Positions 1 to 9,636 of a stretch of 53,886 nucleotides of DNA are shown here, piece after piece. The DNA lies in assembly GCA_002104905.1 (NCBI GenBank), contig MCFE01000605.1, forward strand, positions 1-53,886, in the 5' to 3' direction. The position numbers were made by a program, and so were the translations under genes. Position 1 is the first letter of the stretch, and each line of letters opens with the position of its first letter. The DNA is from Basidiobolus meristosporus CBS 931.73 (Eukaryota > Basidiobolomycota > Basidiobolomycetes > Basidiobolales > Basidiobolaceae). The notes under the pieces were generated by a model. It searched no databases. It saw only the letters and a program-made list of their open reading frames with translations, and had not been told where the DNA came from.

Positions 1-2513
1 GCAATGGAGGCAACGGCGGTGGCTGTGGCGGCGGCAATGGAGGCAACGGCAGTGGGAGGAAACGGCGGCGGCAATGGAGGAAATGGCGGCGGTAATGGAG
101 GCAACGGTGGTGGCAACGGAGGAAATGGTGGTGGTAATGGGGGGAATGGCGGAGGAGGTTCATGCAATGACATTGTCGCAAAGCTGAATGTCCTGGGAGT
201 TCCAGTCGATGCTAATGTTTGTCTTGGTGGTGGCGGGGGTGGCAACCCTGGTGGAGTCACACCGCCGACCTCGGGAGGTAATAGCTGCCCTGATGTTGTG
301 GCTGACGCCAATATTTTGGGAATCAAGGTCAACGCCAATGTTTGTCTCGGTGGTGGTAACAATGGCGGTAACAACGGTGGAAAAACGGTGGCAACAATGG
401 CGGTAATAACGGCGGAAATAATGGTGGTAATAATGGTGGCAATTCATGCCCCGACATCGTGGCCAAATTGAATGTCCTCGGCATCAAGGTGGATGCTAAC
501 GTATGCTTAGGAGGAGGAGGTGGTGGTAGTAATGGCGGAGGAAAGGTGGAGGAAACGGAGGAAACAACGGAAACCCACCACTCTCCGGGGGAAGTAGTTG
601 CCCTGACATTGTTGCTGATGCCAACATCCTAGGAATCAAGGTGAACGCTAACGTCTGCTTAGGCGGAGGAAGTGGTGGCGGAAATGGCGGCAACAATGGA
701 GGCAATAACGGCGGCAACAATGGTGGTAATAATGGAGGAAACGGAGCCACCTGCCCCGATATCGTTGCCAAGGTCAAGCTTCTTGGTATCAATGTTGATG
801 CCAGCATTTGCTTGAGCGGAGGAAACAACGGACCCAACGCCCCACCGCTCTCGGGTGGAAGTAGCTGCCCAGATATCATTGCGGATGCCAACCTACTAGG
901 CATCAAGATCAATGCCAGTGTTTTGCTTGGGTGGAGGTAACGGTGGTAACAATGGCGGCAACAACAATGGAAATAATGGTGGTAATAATGGGGGAAGTGG
1001 AGCCACCTGCCCTGATATTGTTGCTAAGGTCAATCTTCTTGGTATCAAGGCCGATGCCAATGTCTGCTTGAGTGGTGGAAACAATGGACCCAACGCTCCA
1101 CCACTCTCAGGTGGAAGTAGCTGCCCAGATATCGTTGCTGATGCCAACATCCTAGGTATCAAGGTGAACGCTAATGTCTGCCTAGGCGGAGGAAGCGGTG
1201 GCGGAAACGGTGGTAATAATGGCGGTAACAACGGAGGTAATAATGGAGGAAACGGGGCCACCTGCCCTGATATCGTTGCCAAGGTCAATCTTCTTGGTAT
1301 CAAGGTCGATGCCAATGTCTGCTTGAGCGGCGGAAACAATGGACCCAACGCTCCACCACTATCCGGTGGAAGTAGCTGCCCAGATATAGTTGCTGATGCC
1401 AATCTGCTAGGCATCAAGATCAATGCCAGCGTCTGTTTGGGTGGTGGTAATGGAGGAAACAATGGGGGTAATAACGGTGGTAATAATGGCGGAAACAACG
1501 GTGGAAATGGGGCCACCTGCCCTGATATTGTTGCCAAGGTCAACCTCCTTGGTGTCAAGGTCGATGCCAATGTCTGCTTGAGCGGTAGAAACAATGGACC
1601 CAATGCTCCACCACTATCAGGTGGAAGTAGCTGCCCCGATATTGTTGCCGACGCTAATCTGCTAGGCATCAAGATCAATGCAAGCGTCTGTTTGGGTGGT
1701 GGAAATGGAGGAAATAACGGCGGTAACAATGGAGGCAACAACGGTGGGAATAATGGAGGAAGCGGAACCACCTGCCCTGATATTATTGCCAAGGTCAATC
1801 TTCTTGGTATCAAGGTCGATGCCAACGTCTGCTTGAGTGGAAGAAATAATGGACCTAACGCTCCACCACTATCAGGTGGAAGTAGCTGCCCTGATGTTGT
1901 TGCCGACGCCAATCTATTGGGTATCAAGGTTAATGCCAATATCTGCTTGGGCGGAGGTAGAGGTGGCAATAATGGTGGTAATAATGGGGGTAATAACGGT
2001 GGTAATAATGGAGGAAGCGGAACCACCTGCCCTGATATCGTTGCTAAGGTCAAGCTTCTTGGTATCAATGTTGATGCAAGCATTTGCTTAAGTGGAAGAA
2101 ACAACGGACCCAATGCGCCACCACTCTCCGGAGGAAGCAGCTGCCCAGATATCGTTGCCGATGCTAACCTATTGGGTATCAAGGTGAATGCCAGGGTCTG
2201 TCTAAGCGGCGGAAATGGTGGCAATAACGGTGGTAATAATGGAGGTAACAACGGAGGAAACAACGGAGGAAACAACGGAGGTGGCAACTCCCCAGCCACT
2301 GGGTGCCCCGATATCACCGCCAGGCTCGTTGCAGGAGGAATTCGCGCCAATGCATTTGTCTGCTTGAGTGACTCGTCATCCCCCAGACCCAATCCCACCG
2401 ATGGCTCAGGTGGCAACACAAGAGCATGCAACGGTATCAGAGCCCGTGTCGATGCTCTCGGCATCCAAGTCAGAGCAATCATCTGCCTCCCACGTATTGA
2501 AATTCGCATCTAG
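1..2513 (+). CDS. Secreted-type Gly/Asn-rich C-x18-C repeat protein, 5' truncated, frame-broken
   Basis: This is the left paralogue of the gene at 3023-4564; its start lies outside the window. Read across frames it shows a Gly/Asn-rich stretch and then 18 copies of a 20-residue unit that begins and ends with Cys (typical CPDIVADANILGIKVNANVC). Two unit types alternate, one with 'AK' and one with 'AD' at positions 6-7, giving eight dyads plus a divergent C-terminal pair and a short basic tail. Linkers are GGNNGG-type or a Pro/Ser-containing spacer. The frame changes four times: an extra base near 54-56, a missing base near 382, a missing base near 543 and an extra T at 921-924. From 912 to the TAG at 2511-2513 the frame is open (533 codons). 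All four indels lie in low-complexity or homopolymer DNA and sum to zero, so sequencing error is as likely as pseudogenisation. Function unknown; extracellular or cell-wall location is inferred from the paralogue's signal peptide. Confidence 0.8.
752..2282 (+). repeat. Coding tandem repeat, 255-bp period
   Basis: The TGC that opens each 'AK' unit falls at 752, 1008, 1263, 1518, 1773 and 2028. Spacing is 255 bp each time except the first, 256 bp, which is exactly accounted for by the extra T at 921-924. Each period holds two C-x18-C units, one Pro/Ser spacer and one GGN-rich linker. Units differ mostly by synonymous or conservative changes, as expected for expansion by unequal crossing-over or slippage. 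Confidence 0.85.
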
Positions 2514-3022
2514 ATAGGCTTTCATTGCTTCGATATTATTTCTGGGTGATGCCACTAAGAACAAAATCATGAATAAACTGCATTACTCCTAACCATATCA
2601 AAAGACCGCTCCCTATATCTGTCGAGATGCGAATGAAGTGAGAGAAAGTAAAGCGATGCATCATCCAAGGGATTGCTTCCAATCTGCATTAGCTCCTTAA
2701 GGTTAAGTGCCGTTCATGATGGATTGGAACCAACGTGACCATGCGTGGTGATCATTCTTAGGAGCATCAAAAGCGCTCCAGAGGGAAAGAAAGGGGCGGC
2801 GGCAATTTCGAGCCAAATTTAAGTATGTCTATCCTAATATCTGCAGTGTTCCTAGAGTGTACATCGAATGATCCCGGAGCTTAAGGGGTTCGTGGCTCTC
2901 TATAAATGCCGTGAAGAACTGACCCAAAAGTATCATTCCAGCATATCTCAATTGGTGCCTTCATTATTCTACTTAATTCTATATCATAGAGGCCCTTATA
3001 TCATCTTTGTACTTACAATAAT
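2514..3022 (+). promoter_or_regulatory. Intergenic region and promoter of the second repeat-protein gene
   Basis: These 509 bp separate the two paralogues. TATAAA at 2901-2906 sits about 117 bp before the ATG, which would leave a 5' leader of roughly 80-90 nt. The leader is AT-rich with pyrimidine runs, and ACAATAATATG precedes the start. Two AGGGG pentamers (near 2789 and 2884) match the fungal stress-response core, but so short a motif is weak evidence. No ORF or intron was recognised here. Confidence 0.55.
2572..2577 (+). terminator. Candidate polyadenylation signal of the first repeat-protein gene
   Basis: AATAAA lies about 60 bp after the stop codon at 2513. This is a plausible position for a fungal 3' end, but no transcript evidence is available. 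Confidence 0.45.
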
Positions 3023-4564
3023 ATGAAATTCTCGTCCAAGGCTTTAATATTCTTTGCGGCTATTTCCTCCCTAGGATTAGCCTCAGCTGCTCCGCCTCAT
3101 TATCGTGGTAACAATGGCGGAGGAAACGGCGGCGGCGGTGGTGGGGGTGGTAACGGTGGTGGCAATGGTGGTGGCAACGGCGGTGGCAACGGTGGAGGTA
3201 ATGGTGGTGGTAATGGAGGAGGCAACGGCGGAGGCAATGGTGGTGGTAACGGTGGAGGAAATGGTGGAGGCGGAGGAGGCGGTGGTAGTGGCCCTTGCAA
3301 TGATATTGTCGCGAAGCTGAATGTCTTAGGAGTTCCAGTGGATGCTAATGTGTGTCTTGGTGGTGGTGGCGGCGGCGGCGGCGGAAATCCCCCCATTTCT
3401 GGTGGTAATAGCTGCCCTGATATCGTTGCCGATGCAAATATTCTGGGAATCAAGGTCAACGCCAATGTTTGTCTCGGTGGCGGAGGTGGTGGTGGTGGTG
3501 GCGGAGGAAATGGTGGAAATAATGGCGGCAATAACGGAGGTAATAATGGTGGCAACAATGGCGGCAACCCATGCTCCGACATCGTGGCCAAATTGAATGT
3601 CCTCGGCATCAAGGTGGATGCTAATGTGTGCTTGGGAGGAGGAGGTGGTGGAGGAGGCGGAGGAAGTCCACCACTCTCAGGTGGCAGCAGCTGCCCTGAT
3701 ATTGTTGCTGACGCCAATATCCTAGGAATCAAGGTGAACGCCAACGTTTGCTTAGGTGGTGGTGGTGGCGGTGGCGGAAACGGCGGCAATAATGGTGGTA
3801 ACAACGGTGGTAACAATGGTGGTAATAATGGAGGAAACGGAGCCACCTGCCCCGATATCGTTGCCAAAGTCAAGCTTCTTGGTATCAATGTTGATGCCAG
3901 CATTTGCTTGAGCGGAGGAAACAACGGACCCAACGCCCCACCACTCTCAGGTGGAAGTAGCTGCCCTGATATTGTTGCCGACGCCAATCTATTGGGTATC
4001 AAGGTTAATGCTAGTGTCTGTTTGGGTGGTGGTAGCGGAGGCAACAATGGTGGAAACAACGGCGGCAATAATGGAGGAAACGGAGCCACCTGCCCTGATA
4101 TCGTTGCTAAGGTCAAGCTTCTTGGTATCAATGTTGATGCAAGCATTTGCTTGAGCGGAGGAAACAATGGACCCAACGCTCCCCCACTCTCCGGAGGAAA
4201 CAGCTGCCCAGATATCGTTGCCGATGCTAACCTATTGGGTATCAAGGTGAATGCCAGTGTCTGTCTAAGCGGCGGAAATGGTGGCAATAACGGTGGCAAT
4301 AATGGAGGTAACAACGGAGGAAACAACGGAGGTGGCAACTCCCCAGCCACTGGGTGCCCCGATATCACCGCCAGGCTCGTTGCTGGAGGAATTCGCGCCA
4401 ATGCATTTGTCTGCTTGAGCGACTCATCATCCCCCAGACCCAATCCCACCGATGGCTCAGGTAGTAACACAAGAGCATGCAACGGTATCAGAGCCCGTGT
4501 CGATGCTCTCGGCATCCAAGTCAGAGCAATCATCTGCCTCCCCCGCATCCAGATCCGAATCTAA
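3023..4564 (+). CDS. Secreted Gly/Asn-rich C-x18-C repeat protein
   Basis: Intact 513-residue protein. The ATG at 3023 is chosen because it begins a classic signal peptide: a basic start (MKFSSK), a hydrophobic core and a probable ASA|AP cleavage after residue 22. Residues ~29-91 are almost pure Gly with some Asn. Ten 20-residue units follow, each opening and closing with Cys, starting at 92, 131, 184, 224, 276, 314, 357, 395, 445 and 486. 'AK' and 'AD' types alternate, then comes a divergent C-terminal pair (GCPDITARL and ACNGIRARV) and the tail LPRIQIRI. All 20 cysteines belong to units; there is no transmembrane segment, GPI-type tail or catalytic motif. The second half of each unit alternates hydrophobic and polar residues, as in a beta strand. 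Hydrophobin and CFEM cysteine patterns do not fit. A structural wall, matrix or surface protein is an inference; I do not recognise the family. Confidence 0.9.
   Translation: MKFSSKALIFFAAISSLGLASAAPPHYRGNNGGGNGGGGGGGGNGGGNGGGNGGGNGGGNGGGNGGGNGGGNGGGNGGGNGGGGGGGGSGPCNDIVAKLNVLGVPVDANVCLGGGGGGGGGNPPISGGNSCPDIVADANILGIKVNANVCLGGGGGGGGGGGNGGNNGGNNGGNNGGNNGGNPCSDIVAKLNVLGIKVDANVCLGGGGGGGGGGSPPLSGGSSCPDIVADANILGIKVNANVCLGGGGGGGGNGGNNGGNNGGNNGGNNGGNGATCPDIVAKVKLLGINVDASICLSGGNNGPNAPPLSGGSSCPDIVADANLLGIKVNASVCLGGGSGGNNGGNNGGNNGGNGATCPDIVAKVKLLGINVDASICLSGGNNGPNAPPLSGGNSCPDIVADANLLGIKVNASVCLSGGNGGNNGGNNGGNNGGNNGGGNSPATGCPDITARLVAGGIRANAFVCLSDSSSPRPNPTDGSGSNTRACNGIRARVDALGIQVRAIICLPRIQIRI
3105..3290 (+). 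repeat. GGN/GGT simple-sequence coding tract
   Basis: A run of GGT/GGC/GGA codons broken by AAC/AAT encodes the (GGGN)n segment between the signal peptide and the first Cys unit. Third positions vary freely, so the protein composition rather than a DNA motif is conserved. Shorter versions recur between units further on. The reverse strand is open only because of this composition. Confidence 0.8.
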
Positions 4565-4645
4565 TCATCAGCCTTCACGAGCACATCTATCGATTATTTA
4601 TTTCCCCAATACCCAATATTTTTAGCATTGAACCATTTTTATGCT

Positions 4646-4651
4646 AATAAA
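4646..4651 (+). terminator. Candidate polyadenylation signal of the second repeat-protein gene
   Basis: AATAAA about 82 bp after the TAA at 4562-4564, followed by an AT-rich stretch. It also marks the right edge of the CpG-rich gene compartment. Confidence 0.5.
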
Positions 4652-4699
4652 ATAATCTTGGATAATTATCTTGATGCATGAAGTACTGCGTGTCTGGTG

Positions 4700-6190
4700 G
4701 TTGAGTAATAATACAGTGTAGCCCACCTATATTGAGCTTAAAAGGATGCAGGAATGCTCTAACATCTTAGGAGATAGAGATCGATCCACAGCATCCTAAA
4801 TTTCATGCATCCAGGACAAATATGCATTGCATCTAGCCAAATATTCACTTGAACTTGATATCGTAGCGAATCTTTTTTTGACTCCTGCAAAGCAAACTGT
4901 ACCAAGTGGTGTGTACTTCATACAAACTTTTGGCGTCCTTAATCCCATTTTCAGGTAACAGATCCTTGCTTTTTATATTACTTACGCACACTACCTGGTA
5001 AGAGATGTGAATATAGATGGCTTCGTACATCCCTATTAGTATCAAAGTGTAAGTCACTGGTGGCTGGTATGCCTAAGAAGCAAATATCCTACAAAATGTA
5101 AATGGTGGGAGAATACTTGAAATGGGCAAGATAAGCATATGATCTCTCCCTCAAGTAGAAAGGTATCAAAGTGAGCAAAAATGAACCTGTGGGTACAGTG
5201 GCTACCAACTAGTTATATGCACCATCATAATCTCTCATGATTTTTAAAGCCCTGCATATAGCTATAGGAAGTCAAATTTCCAATTGGGTTAATGTATTGT
5301 AGGAAATACATGAATATCAGAAACCACTGCAAAAGCAAATATACAGGCCAACCCAAATAGCACTTCAAATCCCCTATGGGATCTTGTAGCCAGTGGCAAG
5401 CCAAAGGATGCAGTGTACAGATGTTTGGAATGACAAGCTAAAGGCTGCTGCTGGTCTATGCTGCCACTTCAAAGATAGATAATAACTTTGGCTATTACAG
5501 TTCTGGAGCAGGAATGATACAGAGCAAAGCAGCATTGGTGCTTTGCTGATCTCTCTCAATAGCTCCAAGCAACAAATGAATGCCAAGATTACCAGAAAAT
5601 AAAAATTACTGTCCTAATAGTCTTACTGTTGGTTAGATGATACAATGGCCACATACTAAGTATGCTTGCTTAGCTGTGGCAAGCTGCCAATCAAAATCTC
5701 TTATCCTTACAAAGCTTATGCTTACTATGTTGGTAATGACCACCTGAGAGTGAGTAGGCCAAGCTTATGGATAATATGCTATTTGTAGATATAGGAGTGA
5801 AGGCAGGGAGAGGCTTTTTTCTGTGCATCAGCAATCAGAAGTTGGGGGAGAGCCCTAGGCTTAGCATACTTGATGTAGGATGTGGTGTGGCTAAAAGATA
5901 TCTTAAGTCATAACCAAGCATACTGTATATCACTGATAATACTGGACCAGAGTATAAAAGCAAGCTCTGAGTTATGCTCCACTAATGCAATAGTAGCTGC
6001 AGAAGCAGTTTATGAGATATGGTGCCACTTTTTTAGGTGTTTGTGAAGTCAAATCAAGTTTAATACTTCAGCCAAATAAAGCTCTTCTATAATCTGATTG
6101 GAAATGATATAACATGAGGAGTAACAATGGCTCTGACTTTCAAAGGCCATTGCCAATAATGACTTAGTCATTGAGAAAAGTGCATAAAAC
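4700..6190. other. Unassigned AT-rich sequence
   Basis: No ORF longer than about 70 codons, no recognisable protein motif and no LTR or fold-back ends were found. CpG becomes rare from here onward, as in the transposon compartment. It is probably decayed transposon DNA, but I could not match it to any other part of the window. Confidence 0.4.
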
Positions 6191-6194
6191 TATG

Positions 6195-7615
6195 AAAAAA
6201 AAATTGGTCCTATAGGTGAATGCAATCCAAATCAGCCATTAGGATCACACAAAGAGACCATCATAATTCCAGCAGCTTGGCATCATTGACCCTCTGTACA
6301 TTCTTATGATGGATTGTGACAGCATCTTGTTGCTTTTACCACAGATAAAATAATAAACTTGATGATATCTGAATGGTTTTTTGGCAAGACTTGAATGGCT
6401 CTTTGTTGGTCTTAATGTCATCTACACTTATTTGAGCAGACCTAACCTGTCAATACATGCAATTCCCTTATACAGCAAAAAGCTTCACAGATTCTTGACA
6501 ACCTTGATGTGGACCTCTGTTGGCTTTATCACACCAGTACAGCAGCCTAGAGCTAGTCCTTTATAATACAATTGTGCCAATTTACCAAACAGTATGAGCT
6601 TTTGCTACCTCCCCTTGTGCCATACATATATCCCACTGTAGATTCACCCCGCTTTAGATCCTTACCCACAATAACCAAGGATATTCCATATAAACTTCAA
6701 ATAAAAAAAAACTATGGCCCCCTCCTTACACACCTCAGCCTACACACACCCCTGCTGCAATTGCAACACTTCTTTCACCTGAACTTTACATCTTCTCAAT
6801 GTGACAATTGTAAAGCTGTCATATATCTTGTGCTGATTATGGCATATACATCTTGCACACATATACTTGACTGCTGTCACATTTACCACAAATACCTCAT
6901 GAATATACACAAGATACCTTTTAGTACTTGGCCACTCTATTCCATTTCCCTACTGGAATCTAGTCCCCCTTATATGTGTGCTCAGTTCTTGCTTGTCTGA
7001 ATTCCATATTGAAGTGTGTAGAAACTGCTTTGTACCTAACAGAAACAACGGTTTGGTAAGGCTATCCTAATAGAAGTTAGCTACTGGTTATGTACAACTA
7101 AACCCTCCATTTCTTAACTGTTTACCTATGCATTGGGGTTACTAAGCTTCTTAACAACAAAGGCATTGGTGTATCCATGTGTACACCTGTCCACAGTATT
7201 TTCCAACCCTGCCAGGCTGTCCTCCATATGCCAGCCCATCACATCCATGACAGACTCAAAGGTAAGATTTTTATGAGATTGGGACATGGCAGTACTAGCC
7301 ACTGGACTGATTGTCCTATCTCCCCTACATAGACTCCATAGGAGACTCCCAAAAGGTGAAGCAAAGCCCAATATTCTCCACACATGGGGCAAGATGGAGT
7401 AGAGAATGGATACAGTAGTGGCAAGGATCTACATGTTGAGCTTTAAGCTTGTAGTTTAGCCATTTAAATCACATCACAAACTCCACATATAGAAGCTACA
7501 GATATACCAAACTGGCCTTGGTAAACAACTTTTTGATAAGTATTCCTGTAATATCAATATATGACTCACAATACTTCCAATGTATTGTATAACCATACAT
7601 GCTGACCTGATACAC
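6195..7615 (-). pseudogene. CACTA-like (Plavaka-type) transposase remnant, copy 1, C-terminal part
   Basis: This aligns by eye with 14578-16010 and 45058-46450. It starts at the low-coordinate end with the shared 'ATTGGTCCTATAGG' version of the family's end-proximal motif. The minus strand holds fragments such as the 88-codon ORF at 7126-7392, matching the region before the conserved 'WEFPMEQM'-like stretch seen in copy 2. Stops and frameshifts break it everywhere. At about 7615 the homology jumps over the transposase core straight to the upstream ORF at 7624, so this copy is an internal-deletion derivative. Confidence 0.55.
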
Positions 7616-7623
7616 AGCACTCT

Positions 7624-8660
7624 TGTGAAAGAGGTTACATAGATTGGGTTAACATGTGCTGGCATGTTGGTAGTGTAATGCTTGGTAGCGACTCCAGTAA
7701 AGCATGCTGCCACAACCTTCATGCATTTGCTCAAAGCCTGTATTCTTTTTCTTGAAGCTCACCTACTAATACTTCAAGGTACTCACTCACCCTTTATCTG
7801 ATACTCTAAAACTGTTGCCTTGATGAGTCATGGGTAAACTGCTCTTGCAGGCCACTTTTCTTTACTAGTATATCATGTAGTACATTTGTCATTGGAGGCA
7901 TAAACCTGATCACAATCTCCTTAGTTACAAAAGTTGAGGTACAAACATATGCGTCTGGTCAGCACTGTCTAAACTGTGTGTAGAATTGTTTTCATATTGC
8001 TTCATCATAAAATTCACTCACTCTCTGCTCATTCTTGCTTTCAATACTTGTCTTGTTATATGTCTTACATACATTTGCTGGCATATTGTTCTGGTACTCA
8101 TGCCACAGCTTTCTACTGCAATTCTTCCATCACTGTTGACTCTCTGGGGTTTCCAGCTCAGCTAGATTAATGGGTATTGCCCAAATAGCTATATGAAGGC
8201 TCATCATAGACACTTGGGCCATAATGAAACTATTTGGCAAAGACTCAAAGATATCCAACCTTGATATGTCTGGTCCTGTCTGTGGATGTGAGCTGGGGGG
8301 TGGGTTTTGTCTGGGTTGCACTAAAGATGGGTTGAGACTTGGCATATGGACTATAGTGACTGATGTGGATACTTATATAGTAATATATTGGCCTCAACCT
8401 GGTCCCATATCAAATATATATAAAAACTAATGTGATTATTTAATTTCTCAAACACCATATGATATCTGCAACTGCATCAATGTGATTAGATTACATAAGC
8501 TACAGATTTCTTGTTTGATTATAATGATGTGACTTACTCTTGTTACAATCACTAATTCATTGCTTAATGACAATTTTGCAATATATTAATGGGATAAATG
8601 GCATTTGATGCAGACTTACTCATAGTGAATAGAGAAAATAATTAAATTAGACATATGGTG
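7624..8660 (-). pseudogene. Upstream ORF of the CACTA-like element, copy 1
   Basis: The minus strand reads a protein beginning MPSLNPSLVQPRQNPPP (ORF 8130-8345), which continues through frame breaks into a Glu/Gln-rich helical segment. The same protein occurs at 19125-20300, where the segment is intact (ORF 19649-19963). No known domain was recognised. It lies upstream of the transposase in element orientation, so it may be a second element protein or the transposase N-terminal region; which of these cannot be settled here. Confidence 0.45.
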
Positions 8661-8924
8661 CCAAACTACATTAACATAATCCCATCTGATCACTTAAAAG
8701 TTGCAATATTAATTGCTTGTCTGAACAGTCTTTTCTTGTCAGTCCTTTAAACACCACCATAACTCCTTTGGACATATTACAGGAGAATGACACCAAGCAC
8801 TGTGGACCATCTACCTTAATCCACTCGAGGAGATGCCTTGTTGAGCATCTCAATAATTAAAAGAACTATTACCCTACAAGGTTTCATCTCACCATTCATA
8901 TCGACAGAAGTCCCAACTACAATA
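8661..8924. other. Unassigned spacer left of fold-back copy A
   Basis: AT-rich DNA between the CACTA-like upstream ORF and fold-back copy A. Only the final few bases (CAATA at 8920-8924) are interpretable, as the left flank of the insertion. Confidence 0.3.
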
Positions 8925-9636
8925 GACTTGTTCCATTGTATAGTGCCACATTGAGCCATGAGTGCCAAATGATGCCATAGTGTGCCAGGGAGGCCAAGTG
9001 AGTCTATACCTGGCCACAAAGTGTGAAACATAGCTCTGCATCCTCATGCAAAGCAGCCCCTGTGTTTCACCCATTGTACCAGAGAAAATCAATTTTTGGA
9101 CCTGTTTTTTTGGATCTATGTTGTGCAGGATGTGTAAGAGCACCGAAGACCTAAAAACATGCAACTGGTACTCAATGCCTATGGCGCTATGAATCTAGCT
9201 CCTGTAGGTTGTATCATGTAACAAAAGTGCATGGCACTATCTGGCACTATATTTCAATATTAGCCCAAAAGTAAGATCTACACAAAGCACTTATAGAGCC
9301 AGATAGTACCAGTGGACCATGATAGCGCCATGCATTTTTGTGACATGTTACAAGCCACAAGAGCTAGCTTTAGAGTGCCATGGGTATTGAGTACCAGATG
9401 CATGTCTTCAGTCCTTCTGTGCTCTTACACATCACGCACAACATTGATCCAAAAAAAAGGTCCAAAAGCGGATTTTCTATAGTACAATGGGTGAAACACA
9501 GGGGCGGTTTTGCATGGAGATGCAGAGCTATGTTTCACACTCTGTGGCCAAGTACACGCTTACTTGGCCTTGCTGGCACACTATGGCATCATTTGGCATT
9601 CATGGCTTGACTTGGCACTATCCAACAGAACAAGCC
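8925..9636. mobile_element. Fold-back element, copy A (712 bp)
   Basis: The left end begins GACTTGTTCCATTG and the right end finishes as its near reverse complement (CAGAACAAGCC). The two halves are inverted repeats of each other over roughly 330 bp per arm around a short AT-rich centre near 9260. There is no coding capacity. Flanks are CAATA and TGATA (3 of 5 identical), a decayed 5-bp target duplication. The host is the Harbinger-like repeat: the uninterrupted relative near 48677-48690 joins directly across the insertion point. Confidence 0.8.

Noticed and set aside
752-2282. Regular 255-bp repeats as a possible CRISPR-like or satellite array
   Set aside because: Period and variation follow codon structure and encode the same protein units as the paralogue; there are no constant repeats with unique spacers.
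896-4548. Very long minus-strand ORFs rich in Pro/Leu opposite both repeat genes (896-2509 and 3100-4548)
   Set aside because: They are the mirror of GGN-rich codons, have no signal peptide or conserved termini, and lie opposite a gene with a clear signal peptide, TATA box and polyadenylation signal.
3023-4564. Hydrophobin or CFEM effector
   Set aside because: Those families have eight cysteines in fixed spacing; here there are twenty in a uniform C-x18-C pattern and no adjacent Cys pairs.
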